Source of the DNA: Asanoa iriomotensis
GTDB lineage: Bacteria > Actinomycetota > Actinomycetes > Mycobacteriales > Micromonosporaceae
Reading direction: 5' to 3'
DNA: 64,000 nt
Assembly: GCF_016862515.1 (NCBI RefSeq)
Contig: NZ_BONC01000028.1
Span: 1-64,000 of the forward strand
How positions within the stretch are numbered: the first letter of the stretch is position 1; every line of letters begins with the position of its first letter. Below, one piece after another: positions 26,316 through 34,625 of the stretch. The notes below the pieces were generated by a model. That model saw only the letters and a program-made list of their open reading frames with translations. It was not told where the DNA came from and made no database searches. A program made the translations under genes and the position numbers.

Positions 26316-26901
26316 GCACCGCGAGCAGCTCGTCCAGCCCGCCTTCGCGGGTCACGGCACCACCGACACCCAGCGCCTGCGCGCCCGCGGCGAGGAAGTC
26401 CTGGGCGTTGTGCGGGCCGATGCCGCCGGTCGCGACGAACCGCACGTCGGGGAACGGCCCGCGCACCTCGCGCAGCCAGTTGGCGCCCAGCGAGCCGGCG
26501 GGGAACGCCTTGAGCCAGGTGCAGCCGGCCTTGACCGCATGGTGGACCTCAGAGGGGGTGGCCACGCCGGGCAGGTGCGGCAGGCCGGCGGCCGCGCTGG
26601 CGGCGACCACGTCGAGGTCGAGCCCTGGCGCGACGGTGAACACCGCGCCGGCCTCTTTGGCCAGCTTGACCTGGTCGACCGTCACCACCGTGCCGGCGCC
26701 GACCACCGCGCCGTGCGCCGCCGCGGCGGACGCGACCGCGCGCAGGCACTCGACGGCCTCGGGGGTCTGGATCGGCACCTCGACGGCGCCGAGGCCGCTC
26801 GCCCACACGGTCTCGGCGAGCGCCACCGCCCGCTCGACCGGCACGTTGCGGAGGATGGCCATCAGGGGTTTGCCGCGCAGCAGCGTCGCGAAGTCGGTCA
26901 T
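26305..26901 (-). CDS. eda: 2-dehydro-3-deoxyphosphogluconate (KDPG) aldolase
   Basis: 198-residue class I aldolase that splits 2-keto-3-deoxy-6-phosphogluconate into pyruvate and glyceraldehyde 3-phosphate. AVEVPIQTP carries the catalytic Glu, GAGTV the phosphate/pyruvate loop, and WLKAFPAGSLG the Schiff-base Lys. It is divergent, with 44 bases between, from a KDG kinase that would make its substrate, so the pair forms the lower branch of hexuronate/KDG degradation. No dehydratase or regulator is adjacent. Confidence 0.9.
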   Translation of the reverse strand: MTDFATLLRGKPLMAILRNVPVERAVALAETVWASGLGAVEVPIQTPEAVECLRAVASAAAAHGAVVGAGTVVTVDQVKLAKEAGAVFTVAPGLDLDVVAASAAAGLPHLPGVATPSEVHHAVKAGCTWLKAFPAGSLGANWLREVRGPFPDVRFVATGGIGPHNAQDFLAAGAQALGVGGAVTREGGLDELLAVLRA

Positions 26902-26945
26902 CTCACTCTTGGTCTCGCGGTACGGGAGATGGCAAGGTAACCCGC

Positions 26946-27902
26946 ATGCCCCACCCGGTCAACCTCGCCCCCGCCGCTGTCGACATCGTGGGACTGGGCG
27001 AGGCGATGGTGCTGTTCCAGCCGCTCGGCGGCACGCTCCTCGACACCTGCCCGACGGCATCCGTGCACGTCGCGGGAGCTGAGCTCAACCTGTTGGTCGC
27101 CGCGGCGCGGGCCGGTGCGGTGGCGGCGTTCTGCAGCAGGGTGGGCGCGGACCCGTTCGGCCGCCGCGTTCTGGCCGCCGCGGCCGCACTCGGCGTCGGC
27201 ACCGATCTCGTGGTCACCGACGACGCGTACCCGACGGGTGTGTTCTTCAAGGACGTGCGGCCCGACGGTGCCCGCCGGGTGCACTACTACCGGGCCGGCT
27301 CGGCGGCGTCCACGATGGACGAAGCCGACGCCTCGCGCGCGCTGGCGTCGGCGCCGAAGCTGGTCGCCGTCTCAGGGCTGACCGCGGCGCTGGGTCCCGG
27401 TCCGGAACGCGCGGTGGTGCGGTTGGCGCGGGAGGCGCACGCGCGCGGCATCGCGGTGGCGCTCGACCCCAACCTGCGCCCCGGGCTGCGGCCGGTCGGC
27501 GAGACGCTGGTGGGGCTGCTGCCGTACACGCGATATCTGGTCCTGGGTCAGGACGAGGCGCCGACGCTGTTCGGCACCGACGAGCCGGCTGAGGTGTTCG
27601 CGCGGGCCCGCGCGGCCGGCGTCGGCGAGGTGGTGCTGAAGGCGGGCGCCGACGGCTGCTACTACGCCACGCCCGACGGCCCGGTGCATCTGCCCACCGC
27701 GGCGGTCGAGGTGGTCGACCCGGTCGGGGCGGGTGACGCGTTCGCGGGCGCCTACCTGGCAGCCCGGCTGGCCGGCATCGACACCCGCGGCGCGGCCTGG
27801 CTGGGCAGCCAGTTCGCCGCCGGCGTCGTGGCCGCCCCGGGCGACACCGAGGGCCTGCCGACACCCGACCGCGCGCGCGAACTGGTGGCCTCAGCCGTAT
27901 AG
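26946..27902 (+). CDS. kdgK: 2-keto-3-deoxygluconate kinase (PfkB family)
   Basis: 318-residue ribokinase-fold sugar kinase that phosphorylates KDG with ATP for the divergent KDPG aldolase. IVGLGEAMVLFQPL and VAGAELNLLVAAARAG form the sugar site, YYRAGSAAS is typical of KDG kinases, and DPVGAGDAFAGAYLAARL holds the catalytic Asp and anion hole. The context (aldolase 44 bases away) supports KDG over fructose or ribose as substrate. The start ATG 26946 has only AAGG upstream. Confidence 0.88.
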   Translation: MPHPVNLAPAAVDIVGLGEAMVLFQPLGGTLLDTCPTASVHVAGAELNLLVAAARAGAVAAFCSRVGADPFGRRVLAAAAALGVGTDLVVTDDAYPTGVFFKDVRPDGARRVHYYRAGSAASTMDEADASRALASAPKLVAVSGLTAALGPGPERAVVRLAREAHARGIAVALDPNLRPGLRPVGETLVGLLPYTRYLVLGQDEAPTLFGTDEPAEVFARARAAGVGEVVLKAGADGCYYATPDGPVHLPTAAVEVVDPVGAGDAFAGAYLAARLAGIDTRGAAWLGSQFAAGVVAAPGDTEGLPTPDRARELVASAV

Positions 27903-27914
27903 CTGGGCGTTGAC

Positions 27915-27960
27915 AACGGGCCGTTCCTCTACGGAAAGCGTTAAGAACGGACCGTTCCTT
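27915..27960. repeat. Repeated AACGGnCCGTTCCT palindromes between convergent genes
   Basis: AACGGGCCGTTCCT at 27915 and AACGGACCGTTCCT at 27947, 32 bases apart, each with a palindromic core. The second lies inside the end of the ArsR-like gene. Either a terminator pair or two binding sites; no T tract. Confidence 0.4.
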
Positions 27961-28945
27961 GACTCGCGCCCGTGAGGAGGTCGCCCAGCGGGGTGCGGTG
28001 GTAGAGGACCGAGCGGCCGGTGCGGGCCGCGTCGAGCAGGCCCGCGCGGCGCAGCGCGCGCAGGTGATCGCCGGCCGAACCGACCGGGAGCGCCAGCGCG
28101 TGGGCGAGTTGCGTCGTGCTGGCCGGCTCGCGCAGCGCGACCAGGATCCGGGCCCGCGTGCGGCCGATCAGCTCCGCGAGCGCGGCCGACGGCGGCGCGG
28201 CCGGCGCGCCCCACCAGTCGCCGACGCCGCGCGCCGGGTAGATGATCGCGCGCTCCCACGGGTCGTCGGAGTGCGCGGCGATGCTGGGCCAGATGAACAC
28301 CGAGGGGATGAACGTCATGCCCCGGCCGCCGACCACGACCTCGCGGTCGGCGATCCGGGTCACCTCGATGCCGCCGGCGCGCCAGCGCACCCGGGGATGC
28401 AGCCCGTCGAGCGCCGCCGCCCAGCCGTGCCGGGCCAGCAGGCCCGAGCGGTAGACGATGTCGCGTTCGCAGATCGCCCGCAGTTGGAGCCAGTCGGCGG
28501 CGAGCAGGGCGTCCCAGGCGCGGCGCAGGCCGTCGGCGAGCAGGGTCGTGACGTCCGGGGAGGCGAGGATCTCCCGGGCGTCCGGGTCCTTCGCCGGCCG
28601 GGCGGCCAGGCACGCGGCGATCTCGCTGCGGGCCACGTGCAAGGGCACCGACCGCACCACCTCGAGGTCGTCGTCGATGGTCTGCAGCCCCGCCCGGGTC
28701 GGCGGTGGCGCGACGAAGTCGGCGCCGCCGTGGGGGTGGTGCAGGGCGAGCAAGGCCCGCATGGCCGGGTCGGTGCGGCGCAGGTGCTCGAACGCGGGGC
28801 GCAGCCGGGCGGAGGGGCCGGGCGTGCGGGGGCCGTGCCGGTCCGTGCCGTCGAACCAGCGGAGCAGGTTCTCCAGCTCGAAGCTCGGCGACAGCGCGAA
28901 CCGGCTGTGCAGCAGGTCCGATGGCTCGACGAGGTAGCGGAGCAT
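27941..28945 (-). CDS. DUF5937/ArsR-family transcriptional regulator
   Basis: 334 residues. The C-terminal 75 residues are a winged helix of ArsR type (IGRTRARILVALREPASTTQLAHALALPVGSAGDHLRALRRAGLL), while the N-terminal 240 match the DUF5937 effector-like domain found fused to it. It is divergent from an MFS pump across 66 bases that contain a perfect 9-bp inverted repeat overlapping its own -10, so it very probably represses both itself and the pump. No cysteine metal site is visible, so the effector may be a small organic molecule. Confidence 0.85.
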   Translation of the reverse strand: MLRYLVEPSDLLHSRFALSPSFELENLLRWFDGTDRHGPRTPGPSARLRPAFEHLRRTDPAMRALLALHHPHGGADFVAPPPTRAGLQTIDDDLEVVRSVPLHVARSEIAACLAARPAKDPDAREILASPDVTTLLADGLRRAWDALLAADWLQLRAICERDIVYRSGLLARHGWAAALDGLHPRVRWRAGGIEVTRIADREVVVGGRGMTFIPSVFIWPSIAAHSDDPWERAIIYPARGVGDWWGAPAAPPSAALAELIGRTRARILVALREPASTTQLAHALALPVGSAGDHLRALRRAGLLDAARTGRSVLYHRTPLGDLLTGASQGTVRS

Positions 28946-28951
28946 CCCTCG

Positions 28952-28975
28952 ACGTTACGGCGGTGTCCGTAACGT
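28952..28975. promoter_or_regulatory. Operator between ArsR-type regulator and MFS pump
   Basis: ACGTTACGG and CCGTAACGT form perfect arms around CGGTGT. The left arm contains the regulator's own minus-strand -10 (TAACGT, 6 bases before ATG 28945), so binding would block it. Confidence 0.7.
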
Positions 28976-29011
28976 TGGCCAGCCGGCCGGCGGGCGGCGC
29001 AGCATACGGCC

Positions 29012-30355
29012 GTGAGTGACACACAGCAGGCCACCTACCGCGAGGTGTTCGCGGTGCCGGCGTTCCGCGTCCTGTTCGCCAGCCGGTCGATCGCGATCGC
29101 CGCCGACGCGCTGCGGATCGCGGCGCTCTCGGTGCTCGTCTACACGGCCACCGGCTCGGCGTGGCTGTCGGCGGTCACGTTCGGCATCGGCTTCCTGCCG
29201 CAGGTGCTCGGCGGCGCGCTGTTCGGCTCGCTGGCCGACCGGTTGCGGCCGCGCCCACTGATCGCGGCCGGCTACGCCGCCGAGTGCCTGGCGGCGCTGG
29301 CCCTCGCGCTGCTGCCGCTGCCGACCTGGGCGCGGCTCGTGCTGGTGGCCGTCATCGCGATCTTCACGCCCGTGTTCAACGGCGCGTCCGGCCGCCTGGT
29401 CGCCGACGTGCTGACGGGCGACGCGTACGTGCTGGGCCGCTCGGTGACCAGCATGGCGTCGGGTGGTGCGCAGCTGCTCGGGCTCGCCGCCGGCGGTGTG
29501 GCGATCGGCGTGCTCGGTGCCCAGCGGGCGCTGCTGCTCACCGCGGCCTGCCACCTGCTGGCCGCGCTGATCGTGCGGTTCGGGCTCGCCGACCTGCCGG
29601 CCGTGCCGGGCGCCGGCAGCGGCGGCGCCGTGCGGCAGAGCTGGTCGACCAATCAGACCCTGCTCGCGGACCCGTGGGTGCGGCGGTTGCTGCTGCTGCA
29701 GTGGCTGCCGTCGGCGTTCGTGGTCGGTGCAGAGGCGCTGATGGTCGCGTACGCGTCGGCCCGCGGTTTTCCGACCGCCGCGATCGGGCTGCTGATGGCC
29801 GGGTCGCCGCTCGGCATGCTGCTGGGGCAGCTCGTGATCGGCCGGCTCGTGCCACCCGACACCCGGACCCGGCTGGTCGCGCCTTTGGTGCTGCTGCTCG
29901 GGCTGCCACCGGTCGGCTTCGCGTTCGACCCGCCGCTGGCGGTGTGCGCGGTGCTGATGGTGGCCAGCGGCGTCGGGTTCGCGTACTCGCTGGGCCTGCA
30001 GCGGGCGTTCGTTGACGCGGTGCCCGAACTGGCCCGCGGCCAGGCGTTCGGGCTGCTCTCCACCGGCCTGATGACGCTGCAGGGCGTCGGCCCGGCGGTG
30101 TTCGGCGCCCTCGCCTCGCTGACCGCGCCGCGCTGGGCGGTGGCGCTGGCCGGCGTGACGACGATCACGACCGTGCTTCTCGTGCCGCCCAGCCGATTCC
30201 TTCTCGACACCGGTGCGGTCAACACCGGTAGGAACCGAGAGAAGGAGGCCCATGATGGCCAGCACGCAGTCGCGCGCCGTGGAGCGTATGTACCGGACGT
30301 GGACGCACGAACGCCGCAACCCGCCGGCGGAGCCGGAGCCGCGGGAGACCAATGA
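29012..30355 (+). CDS. MFS transporter
   Basis: 447 codons, about 12 membrane helices: YREVFAVPAFRVLFASRSIAIAADALRIAALSVLVY starts helix 1, and FGSLADRLRPRPLI is motif A. Resembles enterobactin-exporter-like (EntS/MFS_3) pumps. Export of a compound sensed by the divergent ArsR-type regulator is likely. Its last 35 codons after the final helix overlap the next gene by 104 bases in another frame, an unusually long overlap; the true end may be shorter if there is a sequencing frameshift. Start GTG 29012. Confidence 0.8.
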   Translation: MSDTQQATYREVFAVPAFRVLFASRSIAIAADALRIAALSVLVYTATGSAWLSAVTFGIGFLPQVLGGALFGSLADRLRPRPLIAAGYAAECLAALALALLPLPTWARLVLVAVIAIFTPVFNGASGRLVADVLTGDAYVLGRSVTSMASGGAQLLGLAAGGVAIGVLGAQRALLLTAACHLLAALIVRFGLADLPAVPGAGSGGAVRQSWSTNQTLLADPWVRRLLLLQWLPSAFVVGAEALMVAYASARGFPTAAIGLLMAGSPLGMLLGQLVIGRLVPPDTRTRLVAPLVLLLGLPPVGFAFDPPLAVCAVLMVASGVGFAYSLGLQRAFVDAVPELARGQAFGLLSTGLMTLQGVGPAVFGALASLTAPRWAVALAGVTTITTVLLVPPSRFLLDTGAVNTGRNREKEAHDGQHAVARRGAYVPDVDARTPQPAGGAGAAGDQ

Positions 30356-31142
30356 CCACTGGGGTGACCTGACCGCCGAGCCGCGCGGTGTCGACTACAT
30401 CGAGGTGCCCGACGGGCTCTGGCTGGCGCCGAAGGGCGCGGCCGCCGGCGGGCGGGTCGCGCTGCTCTGCCTGCACGGCGGCGGGTTCGTCAGCGGGTCG
30501 GTGTTCACCCATCGCAAGCTGTACGCGCACCTCGCCAAGGCGGTCGGGGTGCCGGCGTTGATCGCGCACCAGCGGTACACCCCGGAACACCCGTACCCGG
30601 CGCAGCAGGAGGACGCGCTCGCCGCGTACGCCCGGCTGGTCTCCGACGGTTTCGACCGGATCGTGCTGGTCGGCGACTCGGCCGGCGGCGGTCTCGCGGT
30701 CACGACGACGGTGGCCGCTCGCGGACGGAGTCTGCCCGCGCCGGTCGCGCTGCTGTTGATCTCGCCGTGGGTGGACATGACGGTGAGCGGGGACAGTTTC
30801 GACACCAACGCCGACCGGGACGGGTTCTTCTACCGCGACGTGGTGACCGGCCTGGCGGCGATGTATCTCGCGGGGCATGATTCGCGCGATCCATTGGTCA
30901 GTCCCTTATTCGCGGATCTCACCGGCCTGCCGCCGATGTTCATCCAGGTGGGTGGCGACGAGACGCTGCTCGACGAGAGCCGGATGCTGGAGAAGCGGGC
31001 CCGGGACTTCGGTGTCGAGGTGCGGCGGGACGTGTTCGAGGAGCAGCAGCACACGTTCCAGATGGCCGCCGGGCGCGCGCCGGAGGCGGATGACGCGATC
31101 GGGCGGTTCGCCGACTGGGTACGACCGAAACTGGAGCTGTGA
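30252..31142 (+). CDS. Alpha/beta hydrolase, HSL (Abhydrolase_3) family
   Basis: 296-residue esterase/lipase. The oxyanion motif HGGGFVSGS, nucleophile Ser in GDSAGGG and the His in QQHTFQM are the markers of the hormone-sensitive-lipase family acting on short-chain esters. ATG 30252 is preceded by GAAGGAGG with ideal spacing, which fixes the start despite the 104-base overlap with the MFS frame. It overlaps the sigma-factor start (GTGA), so the two are translationally coupled. Confidence 0.87.
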   Translation: MMASTQSRAVERMYRTWTHERRNPPAEPEPRETNDHWGDLTAEPRGVDYIEVPDGLWLAPKGAAAGGRVALLCLHGGGFVSGSVFTHRKLYAHLAKAVGVPALIAHQRYTPEHPYPAQQEDALAAYARLVSDGFDRIVLVGDSAGGGLAVTTTVAARGRSLPAPVALLLISPWVDMTVSGDSFDTNADRDGFFYRDVVTGLAAMYLAGHDSRDPLVSPLFADLTGLPPMFIQVGGDETLLDESRMLEKRARDFGVEVRRDVFEEQQHTFQMAAGRAPEADDAIGRFADWVRPKLEL

Positions 31143-32071
31143 GGATGGACGCGGGAGAGTTCGCGGCGGCGGCCGAGCCGTTCCGCCGCGAGCTGACCGC
31201 GCACTGCTACCGGATGCTCGGCTCGGCCGAGGAGGCGCAGGACGTGGTCCAGGAGACCTACCTGCGGGCCTGGCGGGGCTTTTCCGCCTACGAGGGGCGC
31301 GCGTCCGTGCGGGTGTGGCTCTACCGGATCGCCACCAACGCCTGCCTGACCGCGCTCGGGCAGCGGGCCCGCCGCCCGCTGCCCGCGGGTCTCGGCGCGC
31401 CGGCCGACGATCCGGCCACGCCCGGCACGGTCGACCTCGACGTGCCGTGGCTCCAGCCGCTGCCCGACGACCCGGCCGACACGGTGGTCCGGCGGGAGAC
31501 GCTGCGGCTGGCCCTGGTCGCGAGCCTGCAACTGCTGCCGCCGCGGCAGCGGGCGGTGCTGCTGATGCGGGAGGTGCTGGAGTTCCCGGCCGCCGAGGTG
31601 GCGTCCATGTTGGACATTTCCGTGCCGGCGGTGAAGAGCAGCCTCCAGCGGGCCAGGGCCCGGCTGGACGCGGCCCGCGGCGAGCCACTGTCCGATCCGG
31701 ACTCGCCGGAGGCGCGGGCGCAGCTCGACGCCTACATGTCGGCGTTCGTCAACAGCGACCTGACGGCGCTGGAGGAGGCGCTGCGCAAGGACGCGACGCT
31801 GGAGGTCGTGCCGTCCCGCACCTGGTTCGCCGGCAAGGCGACCTGCGTGCCCTATCTGGCGTCGGTGCTGGGCACGCCGGGCGAGTGGGCGATGTTCCCG
31901 CTCACCGCCAACGACCAGCCGGCGGTGGTGGTCTACCGCCACAGCGCGGCGTTCGGCGTGGTCCTGCTCTCCCCGACCCCGACGGGCCTGGCCGGCATCG
32001 TGTTGTTCACGGGCGCGGACCAGGTGGACCGCTTCGGCTACCCACCACGCCTACGCCCGACGGCGGCTTAG
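31139..32071 (+). CDS. ECF sigma factor with C-terminal SnoaL-like domain
   Basis: 310 residues. Region 2 (ELTAHCYRMLGSAEEAQDVVQETYLRAWRGF) and region 4 (LLPPRQRAVLLMREVLEFPAAEVASMLDISVPAVKSSLQRARARL) are clear, followed by about 110 residues of NTF2/SnoaL-like fold (AQLDAYMSAFVNSDLTALEEAL), as in the SigG/SigJ-type ECF groups. These groups use the fused domain instead of an anti-sigma factor. It is cotranscribed with the hydrolase upstream. GTG 31139 overlaps the hydrolase stop; an ATG at 31145 two codons on is an equally good start. Confidence 0.88.
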   Translation: MRMDAGEFAAAAEPFRRELTAHCYRMLGSAEEAQDVVQETYLRAWRGFSAYEGRASVRVWLYRIATNACLTALGQRARRPLPAGLGAPADDPATPGTVDLDVPWLQPLPDDPADTVVRRETLRLALVASLQLLPPRQRAVLLMREVLEFPAAEVASMLDISVPAVKSSLQRARARLDAARGEPLSDPDSPEARAQLDAYMSAFVNSDLTALEEALRKDATLEVVPSRTWFAGKATCVPYLASVLGTPGEWAMFPLTANDQPAVVVYRHSAAFGVVLLSPTPTGLAGIVLFTGADQVDRFGYPPRLRPTAA

Positions 32072-32143
32072 GCCGTGCTTCGTATCCAGTGTCGAGGCGA
32101 GACGGAGGCCGGTCGCAGCCCGGCCCTGGATACGAAGCACGGC
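32072..32143. repeat. Long inverted repeat directly after the sigma gene
   Basis: GCCGTGCTTCGTATCCAG (32072-32089) and its perfect complement (32126-32143) enclose 36 bases that hold a GGCCGG/CCGGCC hairpin. The repeat begins right after the sigma-factor stop. Too long and too perfect for an ordinary terminator; a REP or MITE-like element is possible. Confidence 0.6.
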
Positions 32144-32242
32144 TTGGGTCGTGTCCCGCGGACCTGGCAAGCGGAGCGGTCCCTCGCGGGAGGAGCGGTC
32201 CGGACCACCGCGGACCCGAGCAGGGAACCGGTTTGTGATTCT
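32144..32242. repeat. Repeat-rich spacer between convergent genes
   Basis: Contains CCGCGGACC twice, GCGGTCC twice, the 10-bp palindrome GGTCCGGACC and a CCTC/GAGG hairpin. No gene. With the preceding inverted repeat it makes about 170 bases of structured non-coding DNA. Confidence 0.5.
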
Positions 32243-32800
32243 CTAAGACGTGCGGAGGCCGGCGCGGTAGAGGTCGCGGAGGACGCCGATCTCGCCGCCG
32301 TGGTGCATGGTTTCGCGGTTGACGTGGACGATCAGCGCGGCCATCGGGTCCTTCGCGAAGTAGGCGCCGCGGGGCCCGAGTGGGCGGCTCAGCGCCTCGG
32401 CGTCGAGCCCGGAGATCGCGGTGTGCCAGCGCTGGTAGGCGCGGTCGAGGAACGCGAGCGCGTCGGCGGCCGTGCCGGGCAGGTCGGCGGGGATGTGCCG
32501 GGGGTCGAACATGTCGCCGGTGCCGGTGTCCGCGAAGAACGTGCTCCACCGCGTGTGGAAGTTGACCGCGATGTGCGCCATGCGCCACGCGATCGTGGTC
32601 ACCGGGGGCGGAGTGCCCTCTTCGGGCCAGGGGCCGTCGGCGCGGTGGAGGCCGTCCGCGCCGCGGCGGACGGTCCAGCAGCCGGGCACCAGCTCCCACG
32701 CGTACTCGTCGTCGGTCAGGCCGTCGAGCCGTGGGCGCAGGTGCGTGTCCCAGTAGAACGCGAGCTGCCCGACGATCAACCGTCCCCAGTCGACGGTCAC
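32243..32800 (-). CDS. DinB-family protein
   Basis: 185 residues, four-helix DinB/YfiT-like bundle. Conserved His positions are in WRMAHIAVNFHTRW and NRETMHHGGEIGVLRDLY, fitting the metal site of thiol-transferase-like DinB proteins, which often act with low-molecular-weight thiols (mycothiol in actinobacteria; inferred here). GTG 32800 overlaps the Nudix stop (GTGA), giving translational coupling. Confidence 0.83.
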   Translation of the reverse strand: MTVDWGRLIVGQLAFYWDTHLRPRLDGLTDDEYAWELVPGCWTVRRGADGLHRADGPWPEEGTPPPVTTIAWRMAHIAVNFHTRWSTFFADTGTGDMFDPRHIPADLPGTAADALAFLDRAYQRWHTAISGLDAEALSRPLGPRGAYFAKDPMAALIVHVNRETMHHGGEIGVLRDLYRAGLRTS

Positions 32801-33345
32801 GGTCTGGCCGCCCAGACGCGCACCTTGTCGCGGAACTCCAGGTCGACCTCGTCTGGTGGGAGCCAGGCGATGCCGTGCACCTCGTCGGCCTGGACCCGGG
32901 TGAGCGGGTCCGTGACCGTGGTGAAGCGGTAGCGGACGTCGAAGTGGTGATGCGCGTCCTCGGCCTTGGCCGGGTTGGGAGCGATCGCGTGCACGCCGAT
33001 GTCGCACGGCACGTCGTCGACCAGGCTGAGGATGGCGGCCGGGATGCCGGTCTCCTCCTCGACCTCGCGGACTGCGGCGCCGAGCAATGTGGAGTCGCCG
33101 GGTTCGAGATGGCCGCCGGGTTGGAGCCACTTCCGGAAGACGTTGTGTCTGATGTGGAGCATCCGGCCGGCCGGGTCGAGCACCACCGCCGACGCGGTCA
33201 CGTGGCCGGGCACGAAGGTGTTTCGCGAGACGATGTCGCCTCCGGCGGCCAGCGCCGCCTCGAGCGGGAGCAGGCGGTCGGTCTCGGCCGGGTGGCGCGC
33301 CAGGTAACTCGCGACCACCTCGGCGACGTGCGCGCGGGAAATCAC
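32797..33345 (-). CDS. Nudix hydrolase
   Basis: 182 residues. The Nudix box is GGHLEPGDSTLLGAAVREVEEETGI, with Asp in place of the first Glu and one extra residue, otherwise with the REVEEETG metal-binding core intact. N-terminal 45 residues are helical. It hydrolyses a nucleoside-diphosphate-linked compound, substrate unknown. GTG 33345 lies 6 bases after TAGGAT, so leaderless; the downstream DinB gene is in the same transcript. Confidence 0.87.
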   Translation of the reverse strand: MISRAHVAEVVASYLARHPAETDRLLPLEAALAAGGDIVSRNTFVPGHVTASAVVLDPAGRMLHIRHNVFRKWLQPGGHLEPGDSTLLGAAVREVEEETGIPAAILSLVDDVPCDIGVHAIAPNPAKAEDAHHHFDVRYRFTTVTDPLTRVQADEVHGIAWLPPDEVDLEFRDKVRVWAARP

Positions 33346-33351
33346 CCCGGG

Positions 33352-33357
33352 ATCCTA
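33352..33357 (-). promoter_or_regulatory. -10 hexamer of Nudix gene (leaderless)
   Basis: TAGGAT on the minus strand, 6 bases before GTG 33345. Confidence 0.4.
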
Positions 33358-33470
33358 CGGCTGCGGGATCCCGCAACCCGCGTTGACCTCGTCACTGTCG
33401 GCGACGACCCTCGTGGGAGAGAAACGGGGGTGCTCGGGCGTCGGTCATCCGGCGTCCGGGCTCAATGTGT

Positions 33471-34502
33471 CTACGCCGGTGTGTCGCCTCGGTGTGCGGC
33501 GAGGAGGAGGGCGCGCAGCCAGTCGCGGTCGAGCGGGCGCGGGTTGGGTGGCGGCGCGGCCAGGACCGCGTCGATCACGTCGTCGGCCGCGCCGGCCGGC
33601 CAGCCCAGCGCGGCCAGCGAGGTCGGTGCGCCGTTGTCGTGCGCCAGGTCCCAGATCGCCGCGGCCACGTCACGGCGGCCCATCGCCTGCCCGGCCCGGG
33701 CCATCGCGTCGGGTGCCGCCGGTGCGTTGGCGGCGATCACGTGCGGGAGCAGGACGGCGTGGGTGTCGGCGTGGGGCAGGCGATAGGTGCCGCCGAGTAC
33801 GTGCGCGAGCTTGTGGTGGACGCCCATCGTGGTGGCGCCGAGCACCAGGCCCGCATCGAGGCCGCCGACGAGCAGGTCCAGCAGCCGGGCGCCCGGGCGG
33901 GACAGGCCGCCGGTCAGCAGGCTGATCCCGTCGGTGGCCCAGCGGTTGGTCCGCTCGGTGGCGTCCGGTGCGTAGAGACCCTCGACACAGTGGGCGAGGG
34001 CGTTGAGGGCCGAGGTCACCGCCAGCTCGCGCGGGAGCGTGCGGAACAGGTCGGGGTCGTAGACGACCGTGACCGGGCGTACCCGTGGATCACGGCCCGT
34101 GGTCTTGCGTCCGCCCTGGGTCAGGCCCCAGACCGGGGTGGCCTCGCTGCCCGAGAAGGTCGTCGGGACGGCCAGGACGCGCAGCCCGGTCTCCCGGGCG
34201 ACCGCCTTGCCGAGCCCGGTCGCGGAGCCGCCGCCGATCGTGACCACGAGGTCGGCGCGGACCTCGCGGGCCAGGCGCACCGCACGGTCCGCGAGATCCA
34301 CCGGCACGTGCTGGGCGACCTCGGTCAGGCGGCCGGCGAGCCGGTCGCCGAGGAGGCCGGCGACGGTGTCGCCGTGGGCCGCCGCCGATCCGCCGGCCAC
34401 CAGCAGGATCCGGTGGGCGCCGAGCCGGTCGGCCTCGTCGGGCACGGCGCGCAGCGCGCCGGGGCGCAGCACCACCCGAAGCCCGTCGAGGTCGGCGTCC
34501 AT
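33471..34502 (-). CDS. Maleylacetate reductase (iron-type alcohol dehydrogenase family)
   Basis: 343 residues. GGGSATGLGKAVARETG (cofactor), PTTFSGSEATPVWG, and MGVHHKLAHVLGGTYRLPHADTHAVLLPH (metal-site region) are those of maleylacetate reductases, which reduce maleylacetate to 3-oxoadipate in hydroxyquinol and chloro-aromatic degradation. The usual partner, hydroxyquinol 1,2-dioxygenase, is not in the window, so its pathway here is unproven. ATG 34502 has TACCGT 7 bases upstream. Confidence 0.87.
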   Translation of the reverse strand: MDADLDGLRVVLRPGALRAVPDEADRLGAHRILLVAGGSAAAHGDTVAGLLGDRLAGRLTEVAQHVPVDLADRAVRLAREVRADLVVTIGGGSATGLGKAVARETGLRVLAVPTTFSGSEATPVWGLTQGGRKTTGRDPRVRPVTVVYDPDLFRTLPRELAVTSALNALAHCVEGLYAPDATERTNRWATDGISLLTGGLSRPGARLLDLLVGGLDAGLVLGATTMGVHHKLAHVLGGTYRLPHADTHAVLLPHVIAANAPAAPDAMARAGQAMGRRDVAAAIWDLAHDNGAPTSLAALGWPAGAADDVIDAVLAAPPPNPRPLDRDWLRALLLAAHRGDTPA

Positions 34503-34509
34503 GGTTTGA

Positions 34510-34515
34510 ACGGTA
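34510..34515 (-). promoter_or_regulatory. -10 hexamer of maleylacetate reductase (leaderless)
   Basis: TACCGT on the minus strand, 7 bases before ATG 34502. Confidence 0.4.
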
Positions 34516-34625
34516 CGCGCGTGTGGGTGTCATTACGGGCTCGTGACATCGCGCGGACATGGGGTTGGGATCGTCGTCGGTGACCCGACTCCCCGGGTCG
34601 CGGCCTCGACCGATGGAGCGACTCC

